DNA of 64,000 nt from JAGQRJ01 sp041402045 (GTDB taxonomy: Bacteria; Planctomycetota; J058): positions 8,347-72,346 of the forward strand of contig JAWKSZ010000041.1 of assembly GCA_041402045.1 (NCBI GenBank), in the 5' to 3' direction. A program made the position numbers and the translations under genes. The notes beneath the pieces are model-generated. The model made no database searches. It was not told the DNA's origin and saw only the letters and a program-made list of their open reading frames with translations. Positions within the stretch are counted from its first letter, which is position 1; every line of letters begins with the position of its first letter. Positions 16,543 through 25,092 of the stretch are shown piece after piece.

Positions 16543-17955
16543 GTGTCCGACGCCCAGAATCAGAAGCAAGAGCTCGCGCACCGGTTCTGCACGCTGCTGC
16601 TCCAGTTGAACCGCCTGCAGAAGCTCTACGACGTCGACAACGTCAACCTCGAGGAGCCGCTGCAGAAGATCCAGGAGGTCACCGCCGCGCTGGTCTCGCG
16701 CTACGGCTCGGTCCGGATCCAGTCCGAAGAGGGCATGATCTTCTTCAACAAGGAGCCCCTGCGCGGCGGGCGCAAGGCGTTCCCCATGATCCAGGCCCTG
16801 GTCTCGACCCTCGACGGCCTGGGGATCGCCGAGCTGGTGTTCGCCGGCGCCGTGGCCAAGGACGACGTGCGCACGCTCCTGGGCGCGATCCGCGCCTCGA
16901 GCGACCAGGGCGAGGAGGCGGTGCGCGGGATCCAGCAGGGGATCGACCTGGCGGGGATCAAGGACCGGATCCAGGTCAACGCCAAGGGCGAGACGACGTC
17001 GCGCGCGGTGGTCGAGCGCGTGCAGATCGACGAGCGCACCTTCTTCCCGCTGGCGTTCGCGCGGACCCTGGTGCTCCTGCGCGAGTACGTCAAGAACATG
17101 CGCAACGAGGAGCTGAACCGCTACCTCACCCAGAAGATGCACCGCGCGGTGCAAGAGATCGTGACCCTCGCAGGCCCCTACTTCAACCGCTGGCTGCGCC
17201 TGACCGCGGTGCGCACGACCGAGGACAAAGAGTTCAACCACATGGCCTGCACGGGGATCCTGTGCGTGCTCCTCGGGAACCGCCTGGGCTTCGGCAAGGT
17301 CCAGCTCTCGGACCTGGGGCTGTCAGGCATGCTGCACGGGATCGGGCGCTTCCGGGTCGGCGAGGAGCTCTGGGACCGGGCGAACCTCGACCCCGTCGAG
17401 CAAATGGAGCTGGGCAAGCACCCCTACCTCCTGCTCGCGAACCACCTCGAGAGCCGCAAGGTCAGCGCGAAGATGCTCGTGGCGGCCACGGTGGGCTTCC
17501 AGTTCGACCTCCACAAGGGCGTGACCCCGGTGCGGATCCCGCCTGCGGAGCTGCACCCCTTCTGCCACGTCGTGCGGGTCTGCGAGCACTACACCTGGCT
17601 CACGACCGAGCTCGCCGACCGCCCCGCGCTGCTCCCGGATCAGGCGCTCAAGAGCATGATCGAGGACGAGAGCGGCGCGTTCGACCCGGTGGTCCTGACC
17701 ATGTTCGTGAACATGATGGGCATGTTCCCCACGGGGAGCGTGGTCTCGTTGAGCACGGGCGAGGTGGCGGTGGTCGTGCACCCCAACGTCGACCAGCCCA
17801 AGCGGCCCCTGGTCGCGGTGGTGCTCGCCCCCGACGGCTCGACCGTCGACGGCGACTTCCTCGACCTGGGCGACCCCCAGGTCACCTGCGAGATCACGGG
17901 CTCGGTCGACCCGCAGGAGCTGGGCCTGCACATCCCCGACTACCTCATGAGCTAA
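16543..17955 (+). CDS. degenerate HD-GYP-like protein
   Basis: 470 residues, GTG start after GGAGGAG. The N-terminal half resembles that of the upstream gene (FFNKEPLRGGRKAFPMIQAL). The C-terminal half aligns with HD-GYP domains: the HD position reads LHGIGR instead of LHDIGK, so the second metal ligand Asp is lost. A later HPYLLLANHLESR and the typical ending PTGSVVSLSTGEVAVVVHPN are present. It is therefore probably not an active cyclic-di-GMP phosphodiesterase but a binding or scaffold protein. Translationally coupled to the next gene through TAATG. Fold assignment fair, activity loss inferred. Confidence 0.75.
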   Translation: MSDAQNQKQELAHRFCTLLLQLNRLQKLYDVDNVNLEEPLQKIQEVTAALVSRYGSVRIQSEEGMIFFNKEPLRGGRKAFPMIQALVSTLDGLGIAELVFAGAVAKDDVRTLLGAIRASSDQGEEAVRGIQQGIDLAGIKDRIQVNAKGETTSRAVVERVQIDERTFFPLAFARTLVLLREYVKNMRNEELNRYLTQKMHRAVQEIVTLAGPYFNRWLRLTAVRTTEDKEFNHMACTGILCVLLGNRLGFGKVQLSDLGLSGMLHGIGRFRVGEELWDRANLDPVEQMELGKHPYLLLANHLESRKVSAKMLVAATVGFQFDLHKGVTPVRIPPAELHPFCHVVRVCEHYTWLTTELADRPALLPDQALKSMIEDESGAFDPVVLTMFVNMMGMFPTGSVVSLSTGEVAVVVHPNVDQPKRPLVAVVLAPDGSTVDGDFLDLGDPQVTCEITGSVDPQELGLHIPDYLMS

Positions 17956-18512
17956 TGGCGAGCGACTCCGACGTGGTGGTGAAGGCCAGCAAGCTGCTCC
18001 GGCGGGTGCAGCGCGGGGACCTCACGCGCGATCGTCTGGAGGTGCTCTCGCTGATCGACTACCCACCCGCGGTCGAGGCCCTCGGCGCCGAGGCGCCCCG
18101 CGCGCCCCGCGACATGAAGCGCTGGGTCAAGAAGCTCGACGGCTACGGCGCCCGGGTCAGCGCGCGCATGATCGTGACCTGCGCCCGGCTCCTGCTCCCG
18201 GTGTTGGAGGAGTCTGGCGCGGCGGTGCAGGAGTCGGCGGACGCCGTGCGCCTGGGCGAGGCCTGGCTCGAGGACGAGAGCGAGGACACCGCGCGCACCG
18301 CGCTCATGGCCCACTCGCGGGCGGTCGCCGCCGCGGTCCACGTGAAGACCGACGCCGAGGAGACCGCAGCCCTGGTCGCCGCCTTCGCCGCGCTGGTGCC
18401 CACGACCCCGATCCCGGCCATGGACATCGTGGCGGACACCGCCGACACCCTGACCCCCGAGGTCGTGCGCCGCGCCGTGCGCCGCGACCTCGCGCGCTGG
18501 GCGCTGCGCTAA
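17955..18512 (+). CDS. hypothetical helical protein in kinase operon
   Basis: 185 residues, all-alpha by appearance and rich in Ala, Val, Arg and Glu. No signal peptide and no known domain. The ATG overlaps the upstream stop (TAATG), and a kinase begins 2 bases after its stop, so it belongs to a four-gene operon with the HEAT-like protein, the degenerate HD-GYP protein and the kinase. The repeat-like helices could be HEAT-type. Function unknown. Confidence 0.65.
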   Translation: MASDSDVVVKASKLLRRVQRGDLTRDRLEVLSLIDYPPAVEALGAEAPRAPRDMKRWVKKLDGYGARVSARMIVTCARLLLPVLEESGAAVQESADAVRLGEAWLEDESEDTARTALMAHSRAVAAAVHVKTDAEETAALVAAFAALVPTTPIPAMDIVADTADTLTPEVVRRAVRRDLARWALR

Positions 18513-18514
18513 CC

Positions 18515-20413
18515 TTGCTCGAGGGCAGCGCGCTAGGCCCGTATCAGGTCACGAGCGAGCTCGCCCGCGGCGGCATGGGGATCGTCTACCACGCCTTCGA
18601 CCCGAGCACCGGGGAGGAGGTGGCGCTCAAAGTGTTGACCAGCCAGCGCGCGGGCCAGCGCTTCGAGCGCGAGGTCGACGCCCTGGCCCGGATCCAGCAC
18701 CCGAACGTGGTCCCGGTGCTCCACTGCGGGATCTACCTCGAGCACCCGTGGGTGGCCATGGCCTTCGTGCCTGGGGCCACGCTCCAGGAGCGCCTCGACC
18801 AGCGCGGCCCGGTGACCCCGGGCCTGGCGGTGGCGTGGATCGCCAAGCTCGCGCGGGCGGTGGAGGCGGTGCACGACGCCGGCGTCGTGCACCGGGATAT
18901 CAAGCCCGCGAACGTAATCCTCACGCCGACCGGCGAGCCCGTGCTCACGGACTTCGGCCTGGCCCTCGACGCCAGCTCGCAGGAGCGCCTGAGCATGGAC
19001 GGGGCGACGCTGGGCTCCCCCGGCTACTTCTCCCCGGAGCAGGCCGTCGGCGACCTGGCGCGGATCGACCAGCGCAGCGACGTGTATGGCCTGGGCGCCA
19101 CGCTCTACGCCTTGCTCACCGGGCGCCCGCCGATCCCCGCCAAGGGCTCGCTCGTCGAGGTGATCGTCGCCACCCAGGAGCGCACCCCCGAGCCGCCCTC
19201 GAGCTGGAACCAGCGCGTCGACCCCGCCCTGGATCGGATCTGCCTGGAGTGCCTGCGCAAGGCGCCCCTCGAGCGCACGCCCACCGCCCGGGCCCTGGCG
19301 CTCAAGCTCGAGGCCTACCTGCGCGACGGGCCGCCGCGCCGCCGCTCGAAGCTCGCCCCGCTCCTCGGGTTCGGCGCGCTGTTCCTCCTGATCGGCGCCG
19401 GCGTCTACGCCGCCTGGCGCAGCCTCGCGCCGGACCGTTCCGAACCCCGCGTCCCCGGGGTCTCCGACCCCGCCCCCCACGGCCTCGACGAAGGCGCCCT
19501 GCGCGCGCTCTACGATCAGGGCCGCTTCGACGAGATCCTGGCCGCCCTCGAGCCTCACGCCCTCGACCCCCAGGTGCCCGGGGTCCAGCGCCTGATCCTG
19601 GCGCGCGCCTACGGAAGGCTCGGGCGCTTCGCGGACACGCTGCGCGTGACCGAAGCGCTCGTGGAGCAGACCCCGCGGAACGCCGCGGTGTGGAACGTCT
19701 ACGGCACGTCGCTGTGGGGTCTCAAGCGCTTCGAGGCGGCCCTGGACGCCTTCGACCACGGGCTGGACCTGAATCCGGACCGGGAGACGCTGGCCGCGCT
19801 GCTCAGCAATCGGGCCATGATTCGGCTGGAAATGAACGGGGACATGCTGCTCTCCCTGGACGACTGGGAGCGCGGGCTGGCGCTCAAGCGCCCCGACGAG
19901 ATCGAGGCCAAGGACCTGTTCAACCTCGGCGTGCTCCACGGCGTCCTCGAGCACCACGAGGAGGCGGTCGCGGCCTACGATCGCTGCCTCGAGCTCGACC
20001 CTCGCTACCCCGAGGCCTACTACAACCGCGCGCTGAGCCTCTCGGACCTGCGCCGCTACTCCGAGGCCGTCGACAGCCTGCGCGAGCTGCTGCAGATCGA
20101 CGCCAGCTTCCCTCAGGTCCACGAACGCCTGGGCTGGGCGCTCCTGCGCAGCGCCCAGGAGGCGCCTGGACCCGACGTGGCGGCGCGCCTGCGCGAGGCG
20201 TTGGAGCAGTTCGACCTGCACCTCAGCCGCGAGCCCGACCACGTCGACGCCCTGTTCTGGCGCGGGGTCTGCCACGGCCGACTGGGGAACTTCGACGCCG
20301 GCGAGGCGGACTTCCTGCGCGCCCTCGAGCTCTGCGGACCCGGCGACCACCCGACGGCGGTCCGTCGGGAGCTCGAGGCCCTGCGTGTCGCCCGCGCCGA
20401 CGCCGGTCGCTGA
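18515..20413 (+). CDS. Hanks-type Ser/Thr protein kinase with TPR domain (kinase 1)
   Basis: 632 residues from a TTG start 2 bases after the preceding stop; no later start retains the glycine loop. Kinase domain (residues about 8-265): ARGGMGIVYHAF, ALKVL lysine, HRDIKPANVIL, DFG, SPGYFSPEQ. It is an RD kinase with all catalytic residues. One transmembrane segment follows (about 287-307, LGFGALFLLIGAGVYAAW), then a TPR-rich extracytoplasmic region of about 300 residues. Such kinases phosphorylate Ser/Thr in partner proteins, often with FHA domains. Last gene of the 14.8-20.4 kb operon. Confidence 0.92.
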   Translation: MLEGSALGPYQVTSELARGGMGIVYHAFDPSTGEEVALKVLTSQRAGQRFEREVDALARIQHPNVVPVLHCGIYLEHPWVAMAFVPGATLQERLDQRGPVTPGLAVAWIAKLARAVEAVHDAGVVHRDIKPANVILTPTGEPVLTDFGLALDASSQERLSMDGATLGSPGYFSPEQAVGDLARIDQRSDVYGLGATLYALLTGRPPIPAKGSLVEVIVATQERTPEPPSSWNQRVDPALDRICLECLRKAPLERTPTARALALKLEAYLRDGPPRRRSKLAPLLGFGALFLLIGAGVYAAWRSLAPDRSEPRVPGVSDPAPHGLDEGALRALYDQGRFDEILAALEPHALDPQVPGVQRLILARAYGRLGRFADTLRVTEALVEQTPRNAAVWNVYGTSLWGLKRFEAALDAFDHGLDLNPDRETLAALLSNRAMIRLEMNGDMLLSLDDWERGLALKRPDEIEAKDLFNLGVLHGVLEHHEEAVAAYDRCLELDPRYPEAYYNRALSLSDLRRYSEAVDSLRELLQIDASFPQVHERLGWALLRSAQEAPGPDVAARLREALEQFDLHLSREPDHVDALFWRGVCHGRLGNFDAGEADFLRALELCGPGDHPTAVRRELEALRVARADAGR

Positions 20414-20495
20414 CCGCGGCGATCGTGAGGCGGGCGCGTGTCGTTCACCCGCGAGCGGTGTCCAACCCACGCGGGGATCCCGAGGGGTGACGCGA

Positions 20496-21320
20496 ATGGA
20501 CTCGATCGAGCGAGCCGCCGAGCGGCTGGCCGCAGCGCAGCGGCTCCTCGTAGCTACCGCGGCCGGCATGTCGGCCGAGTCGGGGATCCCCGTCTACCGC
20601 CGCCCGGGGAGCACGGCCTGGAAGAACTACGGCGCCTTCGAGCGCCTGGGGATCAAGGCCGAGGACCTCTCCTGCCCCCAGGCGCTGGAGGAGCAGCCGG
20701 CCCTGGCCTGGGGTTTCCTCGAGTGGAAGCGCCGCCTGATCGCGGCCCAGGAGCCGCACCCGGGCTACGCCGCGCTGCACCGCCTGGCCGCGGTCGCCCC
20801 CGAGGCCTTCCTCCAGACCACCAACGTCGACGGGCTACACCTGCGCGCGGGCTGGGACCCGGCTCGCCTGCACGAGGTCCATGGCTCGCTGTGGCGCCTG
20901 CAGTGTCTGGGCCCCTGCTCGCGTCGCGCCTGGGAGGAGCGCCGGGTGCCGCTGCTCGACCTGGACGAGCCCACGTTGCACGCCCGAGACTGGCCCCGCT
21001 GCCCCGACTGCGGGCGCACGGCGCGCCCCCACGCGCTCCTGTTCGCGGACCTGGACTACGTAGGCGACCTCCCCGCGGAGGAGGCGCGGCGGGCGTTCCA
21101 CGACGCGGGCCCCGACGTGATGCTGATCGTGGGCGAGTCGGGGGTGATCCCGACCCACGTCCACGACGCGCGCACCCTGCGCCGGCTGCACGGGACCTAC
21201 GTGATCAACGTGAACCCCGACGCCAGCTCCAAGGGCGCGCAGCACGCCGACCTCCAGCTCAGCCTCGGCGCCCAAGCCGCCCTGTGCGAGCTCGAGGCCC
21301 GGGTCGCCGCCCTGCGCTAG
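20496..21320 (+). CDS. Sir2-family NAD-dependent deacetylase/deacylase
   Basis: 274 residues. NAD-binding loop TAAGMSAESGIPVYR. The usual TQNVDGLH reads TTNVDGLH, and HEVHGSLW carries the catalytic His. Two Cys pairs (CLGPC and CPDC) form the zinc site. The pattern resembles the sirtuin branch with a variable loop ('AWKNYGAFERLGI') rather than CobB. It would remove acyl groups, or ADP-ribosylate, using NAD. Start ATG chosen at MDSIERA; no strong ribosome-binding site. Stands alone between the kinase operon and a convergent gene. Confidence 0.88.
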   Translation: MDSIERAAERLAAAQRLLVATAAGMSAESGIPVYRRPGSTAWKNYGAFERLGIKAEDLSCPQALEEQPALAWGFLEWKRRLIAAQEPHPGYAALHRLAAVAPEAFLQTTNVDGLHLRAGWDPARLHEVHGSLWRLQCLGPCSRRAWEERRVPLLDLDEPTLHARDWPRCPDCGRTARPHALLFADLDYVGDLPAEEARRAFHDAGPDVMLIVGESGVIPTHVHDARTLRRLHGTYVINVNPDASSKGAQHADLQLSLGAQAALCELEARVAALR

Positions 21321-21338
21321 GCGTCCCACGTCCTGGTC

Positions 21339-22544
21339 TCAGAGCCGCAGCACGTAGGCCCGCCACGCCTTGTCGAGCTTCCGCGCGTCCAGCTCGCCGA
21401 AGGTCTCGGCGTAGGCCTCCGCAGGGGAGCGCCCCTCGCGCAGGGCGCTGAAGTAGCCCTTGAGCAGGGTGCGTCCCTTGCTCCCCATGCCCTGCACGAA
21501 GAAGTGCACCAGGCTCCAGGCCTGGGCGTAGTTGAGCAGGCCCCGGCCCTCGGCGTCGAAGTCGTCGTCGGTCTGCTGCATGAAGCGCTCGACGGACCAC
21601 ACGCTCCCCGGGTGGTCTCGCAGCGTCTCGCGGATCCGCTCGTAGCGAGTCGTGCGCGTGGGGTGGTGCTTGACGACGACGCCCACGTTGAGCTTGCGCT
21701 TGCCTCGCGCGGTGCTGGGCCCGAAGTACTCCGCCATGCCCTCGTTCAGCCAGTCCGGCATGCCCTGCGGCACGTGGAGCTGCACGAACTGGTGGAAGCC
21801 CTCGTGGAACAGGGTGTCGATCGCCTCGGCGCAGAAGCCGAACTCGTTGGTCGCCTGCCGCTCGGGGTCGGCGTCGATCACGAGGATCCGGGTCGAGGGA
21901 GAGAAGTAGCCGCTGGCGCTGCTCTTGTTGGAGCCCACGGCGCGCAGGGAGAAGCGCTGGTATTCCGAGGTCTTCCCGAACACGTAGACCCGGCTGACCA
22001 TGCGCGGGTCCACCTCGAAGGGGAACACCGAGGAGTAGGCGTCGTAGATCAGCTCCAGCATGCGGGCCGCGAACACCTCGCCCCGGCGCTCGGCGAGGGC
22101 CTCGTCCACGTAGACCACGTAGCGTCCGCCGTCGAGCTGGTGGCGGCGCATGCCGTCGGGCTCGAGGAGGTAGGGGTAGGCCTCGGTCCAGGCCGAGGCC
22201 TCGAAGGTCGGAAGCAGCTCGCGCACCTTGGCGTCCTCGCAGCGATAGAACGCCACCCGGCACTCGATCTCCCGGGCGAGGTCTCCCCACGTCTCCGGCT
22301 CGAGCTCCGCGGCGCGCGCGAGGTCGGCGAGGGCCTCGTCGAAGCGCGCGAGGTCGAAGTGGATCCTCCCGCGCAGCCCCACCGCGCTGGCGTCGTCGGG
22401 GGACGCGGCCAGCAGCGGCTCCACGAGGCGCAACGCCTCGTGGGGCCGGTCCTCGCGCCACGCGGCGCGGGCGGTGGACAGGGAGTCGGCGTGGACGCTG
22501 ACCGCGAGCAGGGCCAGCGCCGAGAACAGGCGCGTCGAGACCAT
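21339..22544 (-). CDS. secreted peptidase-MA-like (DUF1570-type) protein with TPR-like N-terminus
   Basis: 401 residues. Signal peptide (LFSALALLAVSVHAD). Residues about 20-95 form TPR-like helices. The C-terminal part is a gluzincin-like domain with HEGFHQFVQ and WLNEGMAEYF, which supply the HExxH and downstream Glu ligands. Close relatives of this layout are common in planctomycetes as DUF1570 proteins. Probably an envelope or periplasmic metallopeptidase; substrate unknown. ATG start with GGAAGG upstream. Confidence 0.82.
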   Translation of the reverse strand: MVSTRLFSALALLAVSVHADSLSTARAAWREDRPHEALRLVEPLLAASPDDASAVGLRGRIHFDLARFDEALADLARAAELEPETWGDLAREIECRVAFYRCEDAKVRELLPTFEASAWTEAYPYLLEPDGMRRHQLDGGRYVVYVDEALAERRGEVFAARMLELIYDAYSSVFPFEVDPRMVSRVYVFGKTSEYQRFSLRAVGSNKSSASGYFSPSTRILVIDADPERQATNEFGFCAEAIDTLFHEGFHQFVQLHVPQGMPDWLNEGMAEYFGPSTARGKRKLNVGVVVKHHPTRTTRYERIRETLRDHPGSVWSVERFMQQTDDDFDAEGRGLLNYAQAWSLVHFFVQGMGSKGRTLLKGYFSALREGRSPAEAYAETFGELDARKLDKAWRAYVLRL

Positions 22545-22679
22545 GGGGAACCTTCCGTCGCCAAACTCTGCGCAACCACAGTGCCGACCCGCGCAGCCGA
22601 TAACCCCCACACAGACGTCCCCCCAGCCTGCAGGGCCGGTTTACGTGCTAGCCCAGATCTCGGAAGGCCCCGTCGTGCG

Positions 22680-22970
22680 CCGCCCTGCGAGCGGGCGCAG
22701 CCCGCGAACGCGCAGCGCCCGGCGCCGAGGTCAGCCGGCGCGCCGCAAGCGACGCACGCGGCGAGGCCTGCGAGCGGGCGAAGCCGGCCCGGCGAGCGGG
22801 CGAAGCGGCCGGCGAAGCCGGCCCCGCGAGCGGGCGAAGCGGCTGGCGAAGCCGGTCCGGCGAGCGGGCGAAGCCCGCGAGCGCGCAGCGGCCGGCGAAG
22901 CCGGCCGCGAGCCCTTGGGGTGAGGCCGAGGGGCGAAGCCCCGAGGCCGAGGGGTCTGGGACAGACCCCT
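22680..22970. repeat. GC-rich repeat block with two terminal hairpins
   Basis: About five copies of a GCGAGCGGGCGAAGC-type unit (22690-22915) lead into a GGGGCGAAGCCCC hairpin (22930-22942) and a stem AGGGGTCTG-GGA-CAGACCCCT (22950-22970). Read on the minus strand, this follows the 3' end of tRNA-Leu, so the hairpins may be its terminator. The same order of elements recurs at 39.94-40.66 kb. No credible gene occupies the 463-base gap. Confidence 0.7.
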
Positions 22971-23007
22971 TGAAAGCGGAACGCCTCGGCCGAAGGCCGG
23001 GGCGTCT

Positions 23008-23092
23008 TGCTGAGGAGAGGACTCGAACCTCCACCCACGTAATGTGGACTAGGACCTGAACCTAGCGCGTCTGCCAATTCCGCCACCTCAGC
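23008..23092 (-). tRNA. tRNA-Leu (CAG anticodon)
   Basis: 85-base class II tRNA on the minus strand. The acceptor stem GCTGAGG pairs with CCTCAGC. The anticodon stem CTAGG/CCTAG encloses the loop TTCAGGT, giving anticodon CAG for the abundant CUG codon. A long variable arm and a T-arm GGAGGTTCGAGTCCTC-type sequence follow. CCA is not encoded. Confidence 0.95.
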
Positions 23093-23105
23093 TGGTGGTC
23101 GGCTC

Positions 23106-23133
23106 AGTATAGACGGCGTCCTTGGCTCGTCAA
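23106..23133 (-). promoter_or_regulatory. promoter of tRNA-Leu
   Basis: On the minus strand TTGACG (23133-23128) and TATACT (23111-23106) with a 16-base spacer, predicting a start near 23099, a few bases before the mature tRNA 5' end. This is the best sigma-70-like promoter in the window. Confidence 0.7.
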
Positions 23134-23161
23134 TCCCGAGTTGGATGGCAGAATGCGGGCC

Positions 23162-23629
23162 ATGAACAAGCCCTCGGGCGACGGCTCGAAGCTGATCGCC
23201 AAGAACCGCAAAGCCTTTCACGACTTCGAGCTGATCGAGCAGCTCGAGGCGGGGATCGTGCTCCAGGGGACCGAGGTCAAGGTCCTGCGCGACGGCAAGG
23301 TGAGCTTCGGCGACGCCCACGTGCGCTTCAAGGACGGCGAGGCCTGGCTGTTCGAGCTCCACATTCCCGAGTACAAGCACGGCACCTGGACCAACCACGC
23401 CCCCACCCGGCCGCGGAAGCTCTTGCTCAAGAAGCGCGAGATCGGCCGGCTGCAGGTGCACATGGACCGCAAGGGCCTGGCCGTGGTGCCCCTCGACCTG
23501 CACTTCCGCCGGGGCTACGCCAAGGTCAGCCTGGGGGTCGGCCGCGGCCGCAAGCGCCACGACAAGCGCGACGCCATGCGCAAGAAACAGGACAAGCGCG
23601 ACATGGACCGCGCCTCCGCGGGCCGATAG
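23162..23629 (+). CDS. smpB: SsrA-binding protein SmpB
   Basis: 155 residues. Binds tmRNA and delivers it to stalled ribosomes for trans-translation. Family landmarks are present: NRKAFHDFELIEQLEAGIVLQGTEVK near the start, SFGDAHVRF, NHAPTRPRKLLLKKREI, and a basic C-terminal tail (KRHDKRDAMRKKQDKRDMDR) that occupies the empty mRNA channel. The start is set at the ATG of MNKPSGDG; an upstream in-frame ATG would only add seven atypical residues. The tmRNA gene follows 55 bases downstream, so the two partners are side by side. Confidence 0.97.
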   Translation: MNKPSGDGSKLIAKNRKAFHDFELIEQLEAGIVLQGTEVKVLRDGKVSFGDAHVRFKDGEAWLFELHIPEYKHGTWTNHAPTRPRKLLLKKREIGRLQVHMDRKGLAVVPLDLHFRRGYAKVSLGVGRGRKRHDKRDAMRKKQDKRDMDRASAGR

Positions 23630-23659
23630 AACGAACTCACGCCCGGATTCCCGGGCGCG

Positions 23660-23665
23660 TATACT
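23660..23665 (+). promoter_or_regulatory. -10 element of tmRNA promoter
   Basis: TATACT, identical to the tRNA-Leu -10 box, about 19 bases before the mature tmRNA 5' end. The -35 region (TCACGC at 17 bases) is poor. A small GCCCGG/CCGGGC hairpin just upstream may end smpB transcription. Confidence 0.5.
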
Positions 23666-23683
23666 TCGCGAAGACTCTCGAAA

Positions 23684-24043
23684 GGGGGCGAAACGGTATC
23701 GACCGGATTGGATAAGCCGCGTGCTGCGTGTCGAGGTGTCCGGTGGCCTCGTAAAACCCCGGAAAAACGCATAACTGTCAATCCGCAGTTTGCACTCGCT
23801 GCTTAGTTAATCGCTAACAGCCCTCCCCGGAGTCCCCGCCCATGGGACGACGGTCGGAGGCCACAAGATGGGCTGGTCACCGTCGCCTGCGCCTCTGGGG
23901 CGGCGGGACGAGACAGTTCAGAGGCTGGCTCCTCTAGCGCTGGGTTCCTAGGGCCGAGGGGCGAGACTTCTTCTAGGTAACTACGCACGTAGACGCCGTG
24001 GTGGACCTCTCACGGGACCCGGGTTCGACTCCCGGCGCCTCCA
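23684..24043 (+). ncRNA. ssrA: transfer-messenger RNA (tmRNA)
   Basis: 360-base one-piece tmRNA. The 5' GGGGGCG pairs with the 3' CGCCTCC of the tRNA-like domain, and the T-arm ends GGGTTCGACTCCCGGCGCC. The 5' part has the conserved GGCCTCGTAAAA before the tag region. The tag frame is preceded by ATAACT and reads GTC AAT CCG CAG TTT GCA CTC GCT GCT TAG, giving VNPQFALAA. The ALAA ending is the canonical protease signal, but the resume codon would be Val rather than the usual Ala or Gly. Rescues stalled ribosomes with SmpB, encoded just upstream. Confidence 0.95.
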
Positions 24044-24053
24044 AGACGCAGAA

Positions 24054-24079
24054 GGCCAGGCTCCAGCCGGAGCCTGGCC
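24054..24079 (+). terminator. terminator of tmRNA
   Basis: Perfect 11-base-pair stem GGCCAGGCTCC / GGAGCCTGGCC with loop AGCC, starting 10 bases after the tmRNA 3' end; no long T-tract. Confidence 0.7.
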
Positions 24080-24104
24080 GTCTCGCGTGTGGGCAACCAA
24101 CCAC

Positions 24105-24131
24105 GAAGCCAGGCCGCTCGGGCCTGGCTTC
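24105..24131 (-). terminator. terminator of the YHS-like gene
   Basis: Perfect 11-base-pair stem GAAGCCAGGCC / GGCCTGGCTTC with a 5-base loop, 26 bases beyond the stop of the convergent minus-strand gene. Shares the GCCAGGC core with the tmRNA terminator. Confidence 0.6.
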
Positions 24132-24156
24132 GTCCGCCGAATCGAGCTAGCGACGC

Positions 24157-24954
<798 letters not shown>

Positions 24955-25092
24955 GCTTCCTCCTTCACGCCGGCTCTTCCGGCGGGTGGCTCCGGACCTC
25001 CGGAGACCCCGGGTTCTCCCATGCCCGCGTGGATCGCGCCAGCGGGGAAGCCGCCTGCACTGCATTTCTAATGAAACGTTGGTCAGGACGAG

